A stretch of 64,000 nucleotides of DNA from Methylobacterium sp. DB0501 (lineage in GTDB: Bacteria; Pseudomonadota; Alphaproteobacteria; Rhizobiales; Beijerinckiaceae). Each line of letters opens with the position of its first letter. The first letter of the stretch is position 1. The translations under genes were made by a program, and so were the position numbers. The stretch lies in the NCBI RefSeq assembly GCF_011043735.1, contig NZ_JAAKGV010000012.1:62001-126000 (forward strand), written 5' to 3'. The notes beneath the pieces are model-generated. The model made no database searches, was not told the origin of the DNA, and was given only the letters and a program-made list of their open reading frames with translations. Shown here in pieces: positions 26,922 to 34,802 of the stretch.

Positions 26922-27416
26922 GTGAACCGGGAGGCGATCGAAGCGTTCGCCGCCGAGTCGCGCGGCGGTGCCCGCCTGCTCGGGCTCGACCTCGGCACCA
27001 AGACCATCGGGCTCGCCCTCTCGGACGTGCAGCGCCGGATCGCCTCGCCGCTGGAGACGATCAAGCGGGTCAAGTTCACCCCGGACGCCGCGGCCCTGGC
27101 GGCGATCGCCACCAAGCACACCGTCGGCGGGCTGGTGGTCGGGCTGCCGCTCAACATGGACGGCAGCGAGGGGCCGCGGGTGCAATCGACCCGGGCCTTC
27201 GTGCGCAACCTGAAGCCGATACTGCCCTTGCCGGTGCTCTTCTGGGACGAGCGCCTGTCCACCGCGGCGGTCACCCGGACCCTGCTGGAGGCCGACGCGT
27301 CCCGGGCCCGGCGCGGCGAACTCGTCGACAAGCTCGCCGCCGCCTACATCCTGCAGGGCTGCCTCGACGTGCTGGACGGCTTGAGGGACGACGGGGACGA
27401 CGCGTCCGAGTGGTGA
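26922..27416 (+). CDS. ruvX: Putative pre-16S rRNA nuclease / Holliday junction resolvase YqgF
   Basis: 164 residues with the YqgF RNase-H-like fold. LLGLDLGTKTIGLALSD carries the first acidic residue, VVGLPLNMDGSEGPR is the conserved middle, and DERLST plus LVDKLAAAYILQ complete the site. The E. coli homologue trims pre-16S rRNA. The start is GTG 26922. Its last 73 bases overlap, tail to tail, the end of the MFS transporter gene on the other strand. Confidence 0.92.
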   Translation: MNREAIEAFAAESRGGARLLGLDLGTKTIGLALSDVQRRIASPLETIKRVKFTPDAAALAAIATKHTVGGLVVGLPLNMDGSEGPRVQSTRAFVRNLKPILPLPVLFWDERLSTAAVTRTLLEADASRARRGELVDKLAAAYILQGCLDVLDGLRDDGDDASEW

Positions 27417-28663
27417 GGCGGCTCCGCCGGCAGGTGCGCGAGCCGCACCGCCGGCGAGGCCCAGATCAGGAGCGCCTGGAGCCCGAAGACCAGGACCGCC
27501 AGGACGAGGCAGGCCTCGGCGCCGGCGAGCCCCCCGACAAGCGCCGCCAGGGCGGCACCGATCGGCCGCGCGCCCTGCGTCATCACGCTCAGGCCCGAGA
27601 CCCGGCCGAGGAGGGCCGCCGGCGTCACCGCCTGGCGCAGGGTGGTGGTACTGATCACCCACAGGATCGGCCCGGCGCCGAGGAGGAACAGCCCGAGCCC
27701 GGCGAGCGCTGCGCTCGGCAGCGGGATCGTCAGCGCCACGGTGGCGGAGGCGGCGAGGCCGGCGAGCGGCCCGATGCCGACGACGTGGCCGAAGCGCAGG
27801 CGCCGGAGGACGAACGGCGCGAGGAGCGCGCCCACCATCATGCCGAAGCCGTAGAGCCCCAGCACGATGCCGATTCCGGCGGCGTCGAGCCGCAGGTGCC
27901 GGGCGGCGTAGGGCACGAAGGACGCGAGCAGCAGGAAGAACGCGGTGTTGAACACCACCTGGGTCGCCAGCACCGGCCGCAGGAGCGGATGACGGAACGC
28001 GAAGGCGGCGCCCTCGCGGATCTCGCGGCCCGGATGGCGGCGGGGAGACGAGGGCCGCGGCGGCTCGGCGATGCCGGCGAGCGCCAGGGCCGCCGCCAGG
28101 GAGAGCGCCACGGCGACCCCGAAGGCCGGCGCCGCCCCGGTCCACCCGACCAGCGCGCCGCCGAGCGCCGGCCCGCCCGCGAACGCGACGGTGCGGGCGA
28201 GCTCGATGCGGGCATTGGCGGCGCCGAGCGCGGCCGGCGGCACCAGGGCCGGCACCAGGGCGGGGCCGGCGACGCTGAACACCACCGTGCCGCAGGCCGA
28301 CAGGAAGCCGAGCCCGGCGAGCAGCGGCCAGCCGGCATGCCCTGAGGCCGCCAGGACGAGGATCGTCGCGAGGGCCGCCGCCCGCATGAGTTCCGCAGTC
28401 GCCATCAGGCCCCGTCGCGGCAGCCGGTCGGCGAGCAGCCCCGCGGGTATCGCCGCGACCAGGAAGGGCAGGGTGAGCGCCGTCTGGAGCAGCCCGGCCT
28501 CGCCCTCCCGCGCCCCGAGGCCGAGCACTGCCACGATCGGGATCGCCGCGAGCGCGATCTGCTCGGCGGATTGCGCCGCGAGATTCGCGGCGGCGAGGCG
28601 CGTGAAGGCGCGGGGCAGGGGCATCGGCGGCATGAAGGGGTCCCGGGCGTCGGAAGGCTGCAC
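27344..28663 (-). CDS. MFS exporter, EntS-like
   Basis: About 439 residues with 11-12 hydrophobic segments. The arrangement matches the MFS_3/EntS-like branch of exporters (LPFLVAAIPAGLLADRLPRRGLM is the cytoplasmic loop 2-3 signature region). A Ser/Pro-rich tail (HHSDASSPSSLKPSSTSRQPC) is encoded where the gene overlaps ruvX. The start is uncertain: GTG 28663, or ATG 28633 or 28624. The exported compound is unknown; EntS-like proteins often export siderophores or drugs. Confidence 0.82.
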   Translation of the reverse strand: MQPSDARDPFMPPMPLPRAFTRLAAANLAAQSAEQIALAAIPIVAVLGLGAREGEAGLLQTALTLPFLVAAIPAGLLADRLPRRGLMATAELMRAAALATILVLAASGHAGWPLLAGLGFLSACGTVVFSVAGPALVPALVPPAALGAANARIELARTVAFAGGPALGGALVGWTGAAPAFGVAVALSLAAALALAGIAEPPRPSSPRRHPGREIREGAAFAFRHPLLRPVLATQVVFNTAFFLLLASFVPYAARHLRLDAAGIGIVLGLYGFGMMVGALLAPFVLRRLRFGHVVGIGPLAGLAASATVALTIPLPSAALAGLGLFLLGAGPILWVISTTTLRQAVTPAALLGRVSGLSVMTQGARPIGAALAALVGGLAGAEACLVLAVLVFGLQALLIWASPAVRLAHLPAEPPHHSDASSPSSLKPSSTSRQPCRM

Positions 28664-28855
28664 CGTGCCCGCTTCCGGTTCTGCGCCGATACCCGGTTCT
28701 TGCGGTCGAATCCGGGCCCCGGCCTGTCCGGGATGCGTCCCTCTCCGATCGTTCCGGCACGGTCCTTGCGGCCAGACGTAAGGTCACCTGGACTTCCCAC
28801 CGATGTCGGGCGAGGAACGCCCGCGTCTCCCTCCCACCCTCGCCCGATCCCGCCG

Positions 28856-29275
28856 ATGCCCGATGCTCCTTCCGCCCCCCTCGCCGCCTGGGGCCCCCCG
28901 GTGATCCGCACCATCGCCATGCCGGCCGACACCAACCCGGCCGGCGACATCTTCGGCGGCTGGCTGATGGCCCAGATGGACCTCGCCGCCGGCAACGTCG
29001 CGGCTCGCCGCGCCCGCGGGCGCTGTGCCACCATCGCGGTCGAGGGCATGACCTTCCTGCACCCGGTGGTGGTCGGCGACGAGGTCAGCCTCTACGCCCA
29101 CATCGTCTCGGTCGGCCGCTCCTCGATCCGCATCCAGATCGAGGCCTGGCGCCGCGCCCGCGAGAGCGAGGAGACCATCAAGGTCACCCAGGCGCTCTTC
29201 ACCTTCGTGGCGATCGGCGAGGACCGGCGGCCGCGGCCGGTTCCGGCGGAGGCGGCGGCCCGGACGGTGGTGTGA
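28856..29275 (+). CDS. Acyl-CoA thioesterase, hotdog fold (YciA-like)
   Basis: 139 residues. The YciA/BACH-type hotdog signature is clear: TIAMPADTNPAGDIFGGWLMAQMDLAAG, with the Asn and Asp of the thioesterase site, then TFLHPVVVGDEVSLYA and VTQALFTFVAI. These enzymes hydrolyse acyl-CoA esters to free CoA. ATG 28856 gives a protein of normal family length. It is divergent from the MFS gene, whose start lies about 190 bp away. Confidence 0.9.
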   Translation: MPDAPSAPLAAWGPPVIRTIAMPADTNPAGDIFGGWLMAQMDLAAGNVAARRARGRCATIAVEGMTFLHPVVVGDEVSLYAHIVSVGRSSIRIQIEAWRRARESEETIKVTQALFTFVAIGEDRRPRPVPAEAAARTVV

Positions 29276-29759
29276 GGGACATTCCGCTCACCCCGCAAAC
29301 GAGGTCGCGCGTGGGAGCGGAACGCTCAGGTCACGTCGATCAGTTCGATCCAGCGTCGGCGTCTCGTCGATTTCACGTTTTCCCGGATGATTGGAACGGT
29401 TGCGGAAAGAGATCCGTGGTTCAGCTGCGGGAGGTGCCGCGAAGCGGCTTTCGACGCAGCAACGATGCAGACCTGGACGCGCCGCGACGTCTTGTGCCGG
29501 ATCCCGGGGCGCGTTCCGCCGACGCTGCACGCGCCCGGGAGAGCGGATCGGCGTTGCGACGGATCACCCGCCCGGCGGCTGCCCATCGGCCGTTGTCCCG
29601 TACCGTCGTCCGAGAGACGCAGCCTCTCCCCGCCCACTGCACCGCAAGCATGGCCCGCCCCCGCCCGACGCCTTGCTTTTGCATCATTTTGCCTGCCCAT
29701 GCTGGCTCCGACGCGAGGGGCCGCGCCGGGCTCCGCACGATGATGCATGAGGTCCGACC
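29276..29759. other. 484-bp intergenic region before nudC
   Basis: I see no convincing gene. The short open frames on both strands are rich in Arg, Pro and Ser and lack the codon bias of neighbouring genes. The right part is slightly A/T-richer (TTGCTTTTGCATCATTTTGCC, 29672-29692) and may hold the nudC promoter. Confidence 0.5.
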
Positions 29760-30674
29760 TTGTCCTCCTCCCTCGATCGCCTCGGCTACGCCCACAGCCT
29801 GCTCGAGCGCCATTCCGCCGAGCGCAGCGGACCGACCCCGACGCTGGCCGACACCCCGGATGCCGGCCTGCTGCTGTTCTGCGGCGACGTGCCGGTGCTG
29901 CGGGTGACGGAGGGGTGCGCCACCTGCCTGCTGAAGCCCGACGATGCCGCCCGGGCCGGCCAGCCTTCGCCCGAGCTGTTCCTCGGCCGGGTCGGCGGCC
30001 GCCCGGCCTTCGCGGGTGCGCTGCCGGCGGATGCGGCGGCGCTCTTCTCCGGCGATCCGGCCTTCCGGGTGATCGATGCCCGCGCGGTCGCGGTCGAGGG
30101 GGCGGTGCCGGCGCCCGAGATGGGGGTGCTCGCCACCGCCAAGTCGCTGCTGGGCTGGCACGCCCGGCACGGCTACTGCGCCAATTGCGGCACCGCCACC
30201 ACGCTCTCCTGCGGCGGCTTCCGGCGCGACTGCGCGTCCTGCGGCACCGAGCATTTCCCGCGCACCGACCCGGTGGTGATCATGCTGGTGACGAACGGCG
30301 AAAGGTGCCTGCTCGGGCGCCAGGCCCGGTTCCTGCCGGGCGTCTATTCCTGCCTCGCCGGCTTCCTCGAACCCGGCGAGACCATCGAGGACGCGGTGCG
30401 GCGCGAGACCTTCGAGGAGGCCGGCGTGCGGGTCGGTGCGGTGCGATACCACCTCTCGCAGCCCTGGCCGTTCCCGTCCTCGCTGATGATCGGATGCGAG
30501 GGCGAGGCCGACGGCGACGCCCTGGTGCTCGACCGGACCGAGCTCGAGGATGCGCGCTGGTTCACCCGCGACGAGGTGCGGCGGATGCTCGATCGCACCC
30601 ATCCGGACGGCCTGATGACCCCGCCGCCGATGGCGATCGCCCACGCCCTGGTGCGCACCTTCGCGGATCGCTGA
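29760..30674 (+). CDS. nudC: NAD(H) pyrophosphatase / RNA decapping hydrolase NudC
   Basis: 304 residues. The four-cysteine zinc ribbon is GYCANCG...CASCG near residues 138-162. The Nudix box GFLEPGETIEDAVRRETFEE is complete. It is followed by SQPWPFPSS, the NADH-specific signature that separates NudC from other Nudix enzymes. It cleaves NADH to NMNH and AMP and removes NAD caps from RNA. The start appears to be TTG 29760 with GAGG eight bases upstream. The DapA-family gene begins two bases after its stop codon. Confidence 0.9.
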   Translation: MSSSLDRLGYAHSLLERHSAERSGPTPTLADTPDAGLLLFCGDVPVLRVTEGCATCLLKPDDAARAGQPSPELFLGRVGGRPAFAGALPADAAALFSGDPAFRVIDARAVAVEGAVPAPEMGVLATAKSLLGWHARHGYCANCGTATTLSCGGFRRDCASCGTEHFPRTDPVVIMLVTNGERCLLGRQARFLPGVYSCLAGFLEPGETIEDAVRRETFEEAGVRVGAVRYHLSQPWPFPSSLMIGCEGEADGDALVLDRTELEDARWFTRDEVRRMLDRTHPDGLMTPPPMAIAHALVRTFADR

Positions 30675-30676
30675 CG

Positions 30677-31585
30677 ATGGCGCGGTTTCACGGCATCATC
30701 CCCTATCTCGTCACGCCCCTCGACGCGGAGGGCCGGGTCGAGGCCGGGGTGACGGCGGCGCTCTGCGACGACCTGATCGCAGCGGGCGTGCACGGCCTGA
30801 CGCCGCTCGGCAGCACCGGCGAGTTCGCCTATCTCGACGAGGCGCAGAAGCGCGACACCGTGGCGGCGGTGGTCGCGGCGGCGGCCGGCCGCGTGCCGGT
30901 GCTGCCCGGCGTCGCCTCGACGGCGATCCGCGGCGCGGTCGCCCAGGCGCGGGCCTGCCGGGCCGCGGGGGCGGACGGGATCGTGCTGATCCTCGACGCC
31001 TATTTCCCGCTCAACGAGGCCGAGGTCGAGCGCTACTTCCTGACGGTGGCCGATGCCACCGACCTGCCGATCATCCTCTACACCAACCCGAACTTCCAGC
31101 GCGCCGACCTCTCCGTCGCCTCGATCGCGCGGCTCGCCCGCCATCCGAACATCGTCGGCATCAAGGACGCCTCGACCAATACCGGGCGCCTGCTCTCGAT
31201 CATCAACCGGGTCGGCGACGACCTCAACGTCTTCGCCGCCTCCTCGCACATCGCCGCCAGCGTGATGATGCTCGGCGGCAAGGGCTGGTTCGCCGGCCCC
31301 GCCTGCGTCATCCCGCGGGAGTGCCTGGCGCTCTACCGGCTGTGCCGGGACGGCAGGTGGCCGGAGGCGGTCGCGCTGCAGAAGCGGGTCTGGGCCTTCA
31401 ACGAGGTCTTCGCCCGCTACAACCTCGCGGCCTGCGTCAAGGCGGCGCTGGCGCTGCAGGGCTACGCCGTCGGCGATCCGGTGCCGCCGCAGAGCCCGGC
31501 CTCGCCGGAGGCGAGGGCCGCCATCGCGGCGGCGCTGGCCCAGGTGATCGGTGCGGAGGTCGCCGGCGCCCCGTCGCATCCCTGA
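30677..31585 (+). CDS. Dihydrodipicolinate synthase/N-acetylneuraminate lyase family protein
   Basis: 302 residues, TIM barrel of the DapA family. The Schiff-base Lys163 lies in IVGIKDAS, and Tyr135 in IILYTNPNF is the usual proton-relay tyrosine. GSTGEF (45-50) is the carboxylate-binding loop. It is unlike true DapA in details, so the substrate could be another 2-keto acid aldol. It starts 2 bp after nudC and is probably co-transcribed with nudC and the downstream phosphatase-family gene. Confidence 0.85.
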   Translation: MARFHGIIPYLVTPLDAEGRVEAGVTAALCDDLIAAGVHGLTPLGSTGEFAYLDEAQKRDTVAAVVAAAAGRVPVLPGVASTAIRGAVAQARACRAAGADGIVLILDAYFPLNEAEVERYFLTVADATDLPIILYTNPNFQRADLSVASIARLARHPNIVGIKDASTNTGRLLSIINRVGDDLNVFAASSHIAASVMMLGGKGWFAGPACVIPRECLALYRLCRDGRWPEAVALQKRVWAFNEVFARYNLAACVKAALALQGYAVGDPVPPQSPASPEARAAIAAALAQVIGAEVAGAPSHP

Positions 31586-31633
31586 GATCTCCGGCCGTGT
31601 AGGACGGCCGCATCCACCTTCGAAGGACCGATC

Positions 31634-32431
31634 ATGACCACCGATGCCGCCCGCGCGCGCTACGACGCCGCCCTCGCCATCGCCCGCGCCGCCGGCGAGA
31701 CGGCGCTCGGCTACTTCAACGCCCGCGACGACCTGGTGATCGAGCAGAAGAGCGGCGCCCAGGATCTCGTCTCGCAGGCCGACCGCGAGGTCGAGCTGCT
31801 GATCCGTGCCCGCATCGCCGAAGCCTTCCCGGAGGACGGCGTGATCGGCGAGGAGCACGATCCGGTCCCGAGCCGGTCGGGTTACGTCTGGGTCGTCGAT
31901 CCGATCGACGGCACCAGCCCGTTCCTCAACGGCCAGCCGAACTGGTGCGTGTCGATCGGTGTGCGCGGCCCCGAAGGGCTGGTCGTCGGCGTGATCGAGG
32001 CGCCGGTCCTGCGCGAGACCTACGCGGCGCTGGCCGGCCAGGGCGCCATGGTGAACGGCCGGCGCCTGCGGGTCGATCCGACGGCCTTGCTCGGCTCCGC
32101 CAATATCGGCTTCGGCGCCACCCAGAAGACCCCGGCCGCGGAGGCCGCCGCCTTCGTACACGGCCTCTACCGCGAGGGCGGCGTGCTGTTCCGCAACGGC
32201 TCGGGCGCCCTGATGCTCGCCTACGTCGCCGCCGGGCGGCTCGCCGGCTACTACGATCCCGGCCTCAACGCCTGGGATTGCTATGCCGGCCTGCTGCTGG
32301 TCCGCGAGGCCGGCGGCGTCGCCGAGTATCTCGGCTCCGACGACATGCTGACCGGCGGGCTGCTCTATTCCGGCACGCCGGCGGTGGTGGCGGACCTGCG
32401 GCGGCTCGCGGACGAGTCGCGGCGGGGGTGA
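31634..32431 (+). CDS. Inositol monophosphatase family protein
   Basis: 265 residues. Metal-site motifs of the family are intact: GEEHDP around residue 75, WVVDPIDGTSPFLNG around 94-108 and the late NAWDCYAG near 215. Family members are Mg-dependent, Li-sensitive phosphatases acting on inositol phosphates, 3'-phosphoadenosine nucleotides or related sugar phosphates. The SPFLNG variant in place of TNFLHG makes a non-inositol substrate possible. It is last in the nudC group and convergent with the iron-uptake operon. Confidence 0.85.
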   Translation: MTTDAARARYDAALAIARAAGETALGYFNARDDLVIEQKSGAQDLVSQADREVELLIRARIAEAFPEDGVIGEEHDPVPSRSGYVWVVDPIDGTSPFLNGQPNWCVSIGVRGPEGLVVGVIEAPVLRETYAALAGQGAMVNGRRLRVDPTALLGSANIGFGATQKTPAAEAAAFVHGLYREGGVLFRNGSGALMLAYVAAGRLAGYYDPGLNAWDCYAGLLLVREAGGVAEYLGSDDMLTGGLLYSGTPAVVADLRRLADESRRG

Positions 32432-32495
32432 GGCGGGATCCCTGATCGCGCGTCGGGGATCGTGAAACGGCGCCGGGCGAACTGAAATCCTCCGC

Positions 32496-32528
32496 GTCAT
32501 TCCGGGCTCCGCGCGGGCCCGGAATGAC
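32496..32528. terminator. Perfect hairpin between convergent operons
   Basis: GTCATTCCGGGC (32496-32507) pairs perfectly with GCCCGGAATGAC (32517-32528) around a nine-base loop. No T-run follows. It lies between the phosphatase-family gene and the DUF3325 gene, both ending here, and resembles the palindromic intergenic elements of Hyphomicrobiales. Confidence 0.6.
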
Positions 32529-32586
32529 CGGGGGATGTGGGACCGGACGGAGCGCGCTCGTCCACCGGCGAAATGCTCGCCGTCCC

Positions 32587-32937
32587 TCAGGCCAGCGCCC
32601 CGAGCGCCGCGGCGGCGGTCACCGCCGCCGCCAGCGGGACCAGCCAGAGGAGCGCCCGCGGCCGGTACGACTGGACGACGATCAGGAGAAGGCCCGCCCC
32701 GGTCAGCGAGCCGATCCAGTCGACCGGGCCGAAATTCCAGCCCTCGAGGCGGATGGCGGCGGCGAGCGACAGGGCGATCAGCGTCCAGCCGGCAACGCGG
32801 AGCCCCAGGACGCGCCGGCGATCCGGCGGCGTCGGCCACAGGGCCTGGTGGTGCCGCCCCAGGCTCAGGCACAGGGCGGCGAGCCCGAGGAAGCCGAGGC
32901 CTGCGCCGACGACGAGCGTCGAGGTGGACGCCGTCAT
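32587..32937 (-). CDS. DUF3325 family small membrane protein
   Basis: 116 residues with about four hydrophobic helices. The family signature CLSLGRHHQALWP is present near residue 23. These proteins are encoded at the end of TonB-receptor/PepSY iron-uptake operons, as here. The ATG overlaps the stop of the PepSY gene as ATGA. The precise function is unknown, probably in the inner-membrane step of siderophore-iron handling. Confidence 0.8.
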   Translation of the reverse strand: MTASTSTLVVGAGLGFLGLAALCLSLGRHHQALWPTPPDRRRVLGLRVAGWTLIALSLAAAIRLEGWNFGPVDWIGSLTGAGLLLIVVQSYRPRALLWLVPLAAAVTAAAALGALA

Positions 32938-34487
32938 GCCGCCTCCATCCGCGGCGCGGGCTCGGGGACCGCCCGGCGCGCCCGGCGGGGGGCGGCGAAG
33001 CGGGCGACCTTGTGCGAGATCAGCGCGAAGCCGGCGGCGAGCCCCAGGAGCGCGGCGTCGAAGCCGAGGAACCAGGCCGGGTCGTCCCAGAGCCCGCATG
33101 CGGTCGCGGCATCCGCGACCACGACCGCGACGAACAGGCCCGCGACGGCGGCGAGCGCCAGACGCCAGGCCCGCCGCGGCGCCGGCCACGCCCCGGCGAC
33201 CGCGACGAGGATCCAGGCGCCGAAGAACGCCCGCACCTCCCAGTCGGCCCGGCCGGCGAGATCGAGGGGCAGCAGCCGGTTGGCGAGGAAGTAGAGGGCG
33301 ATTCCCGCCGGCAGGCCCGCGATGGTGCCGAGGTTGAGCGTGTGGACGATGCGCCAGCCGAACCCCGTCGCCGCGCCGGCCTTCGGCAGGCGGGCGACGG
33401 TCCACAGCACCAGCCCGCTCCCCACCATCGCGCTGCCCATCAGCCCGCACAGGAAGAACAGCACCCGCAGGGCGGCACCGGCGAAATGCGCCTCGTGCAG
33501 GCCGACCAGGGTGGTGAAGGTCTTGGCCGCCGGCCTCAACGCCCCGGACAGGACCTCCACGATCGCCCCGCTCGTGCCCGCGAAGGCGACCTGCGGGTGC
33601 TCGTGCGAGAGGCCGTGCGGCTCCTCAAACACCGCCACGATCGTGGAATTCGCGTCGCGCGGGTTGACGATGGTCAGGCGCTCGAGCGGCCCCGGGAGGG
33701 TGGCGAGCGCCCGGGCCACCATCGGCCCGACCGGGGCGAGGGTGCCGGGCTCGCCGGTGGCCGGCCGGTCTCTCGTGATCTGCCCGGTCTCCGCGAAGTA
33801 GGCGGATTGGTCGCCGCGATAGGCTGCGGTGACGCCCCAGGGCATGTACATCAGCGCCAGCGTCACCATCCCCGTATAGGTGATCATCAGGTGGAACGGC
33901 AGCGCCAGCACGCCGCTGACGTTGTGGGCGTCGAGCCAGCCGCGCTGCGCCGCCTTGTCCCGCCGCAGGGTGAAGAAGTCGGCGAAGATCCGCCGGTGGG
34001 TGACGATCCCGCTGACCAGCGCCACCAGCATCACCATGGCGCAGATCCCGACGATCCAGCGGCCCCAGAGCGGCGGCAGATTCAGCTCGAAGTGGAAGCG
34101 GTAGAAGAAGTCGCCTCCGCGCGTCGCCCGCAGCGCGGCGGGCGCGCCGGTCCGCGGATCGAGGAGGACGTGCCCGGGCGGCGTGCCCGGCCTGTTGCGC
34201 CAGAACAGCTCGACGAGGGGCCGGTCCGGCGTCGGCAGGGTGACGAACCAGGTCCGCGCCCCGCCCGCATGGGCCTGCAGATGCGCGACCGCGAGATCGG
34301 CCGAGGCGGCCAGGGCTTCGGGCGACATGGTCGCCTCGCGCCGCAGCTCCGGCTGCATCCAGCGCGAGATGTCGGTCCGGTAATAGGTCGCGGTGCCGGT
34401 GACGAAGACCGCGAACAGCACCCAGCCGACCACGAGCCCGGACCAAGTGTGGAGCCAGGCCATCGACTGGCGGAAACCCTGCCTCAT
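32934..34487 (-). CDS. PepSY-associated membrane protein (iron uptake)
   Basis: 517 residues. The first helix contains the signature WLHTWSGLVVGWVLFAVFVTGT. Conserved histidines follow in FHFELNLPPLWGRWIVGI, GWLDAHNVSGVLALPFHLMITYTG and VGLHEAHFAG. This matches PepSY-associated TM proteins (PiuB/FhuF-neighbour type), thought to be inner-membrane reductases that free iron from siderophores; that role is inferred. It overlaps both neighbours by four bases and belongs to the receptor operon. Confidence 0.83.
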   Translation of the reverse strand: MRQGFRQSMAWLHTWSGLVVGWVLFAVFVTGTATYYRTDISRWMQPELRREATMSPEALAASADLAVAHLQAHAGGARTWFVTLPTPDRPLVELFWRNRPGTPPGHVLLDPRTGAPAALRATRGGDFFYRFHFELNLPPLWGRWIVGICAMVMLVALVSGIVTHRRIFADFFTLRRDKAAQRGWLDAHNVSGVLALPFHLMITYTGMVTLALMYMPWGVTAAYRGDQSAYFAETGQITRDRPATGEPGTLAPVGPMVARALATLPGPLERLTIVNPRDANSTIVAVFEEPHGLSHEHPQVAFAGTSGAIVEVLSGALRPAAKTFTTLVGLHEAHFAGAALRVLFFLCGLMGSAMVGSGLVLWTVARLPKAGAATGFGWRIVHTLNLGTIAGLPAGIALYFLANRLLPLDLAGRADWEVRAFFGAWILVAVAGAWPAPRRAWRLALAAVAGLFVAVVVADAATACGLWDDPAWFLGFDAALLGLAAGFALISHKVARFAAPRRARRAVPEPAPRMEAA

Positions 34488-34792
34488 GACCCGAATCCGA
34501 ACGGGGGCGATCCGGCGACGAGCCGGAGGGCGAGCGCCAGCGCCAGGGCTAGCCCGCCGACGATCGCGGCGGCGCGCCCAAGCGAGCGGGCCGCGAAGGC
34601 GACGACGACGATGCTCACCATGACGGGAAAGCTCAGAAGCGTCGCCGTCGTCACCGCCTCCGCCCGGGGCATCGGCAGGGTCAGCGACAGGAGGGCGGTG
34701 GTGAACGCCGCGACCGCGTAGCCGCCTCCCGCCGCGAGGACGAGGCGTCCCGCGACCGACGCGCGGGCGGAAAGCGAAGAGGAACGGTTCAT
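34484..34792 (-). CDS. DUF3649 family small membrane protein
   Basis: 102 residues with three hydrophobic stretches (LAAGGGYAVAAFTTALLSL, LLSFPVMVSIVVVAFAAR, and the terminal leucine-rich helix). The motif LPMPRAEAVTTATLLSF is typical of DUF3649, which almost always lies between a TonB-dependent receptor and a PepSY protein. It starts 10 bp after the receptor stop codon and overlaps the PepSY start as ATGA. Its role is unknown. Confidence 0.8.
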   Translation of the reverse strand: MNRSSSLSARASVAGRLVLAAGGGYAVAAFTTALLSLTLPMPRAEAVTTATLLSFPVMVSIVVVAFAARSLGRAAAIVGGLALALALALRLVAGSPPFGFGS

Positions 34793-34802
34793 GGCAATCC
34801 CC

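Noticed and set aside
30344..32872. 842-codon antisense frame over the DapA-family and phosphatase-family genes
   Set aside because: Both plus-strand genes have intact active-site motifs; this frame has none.
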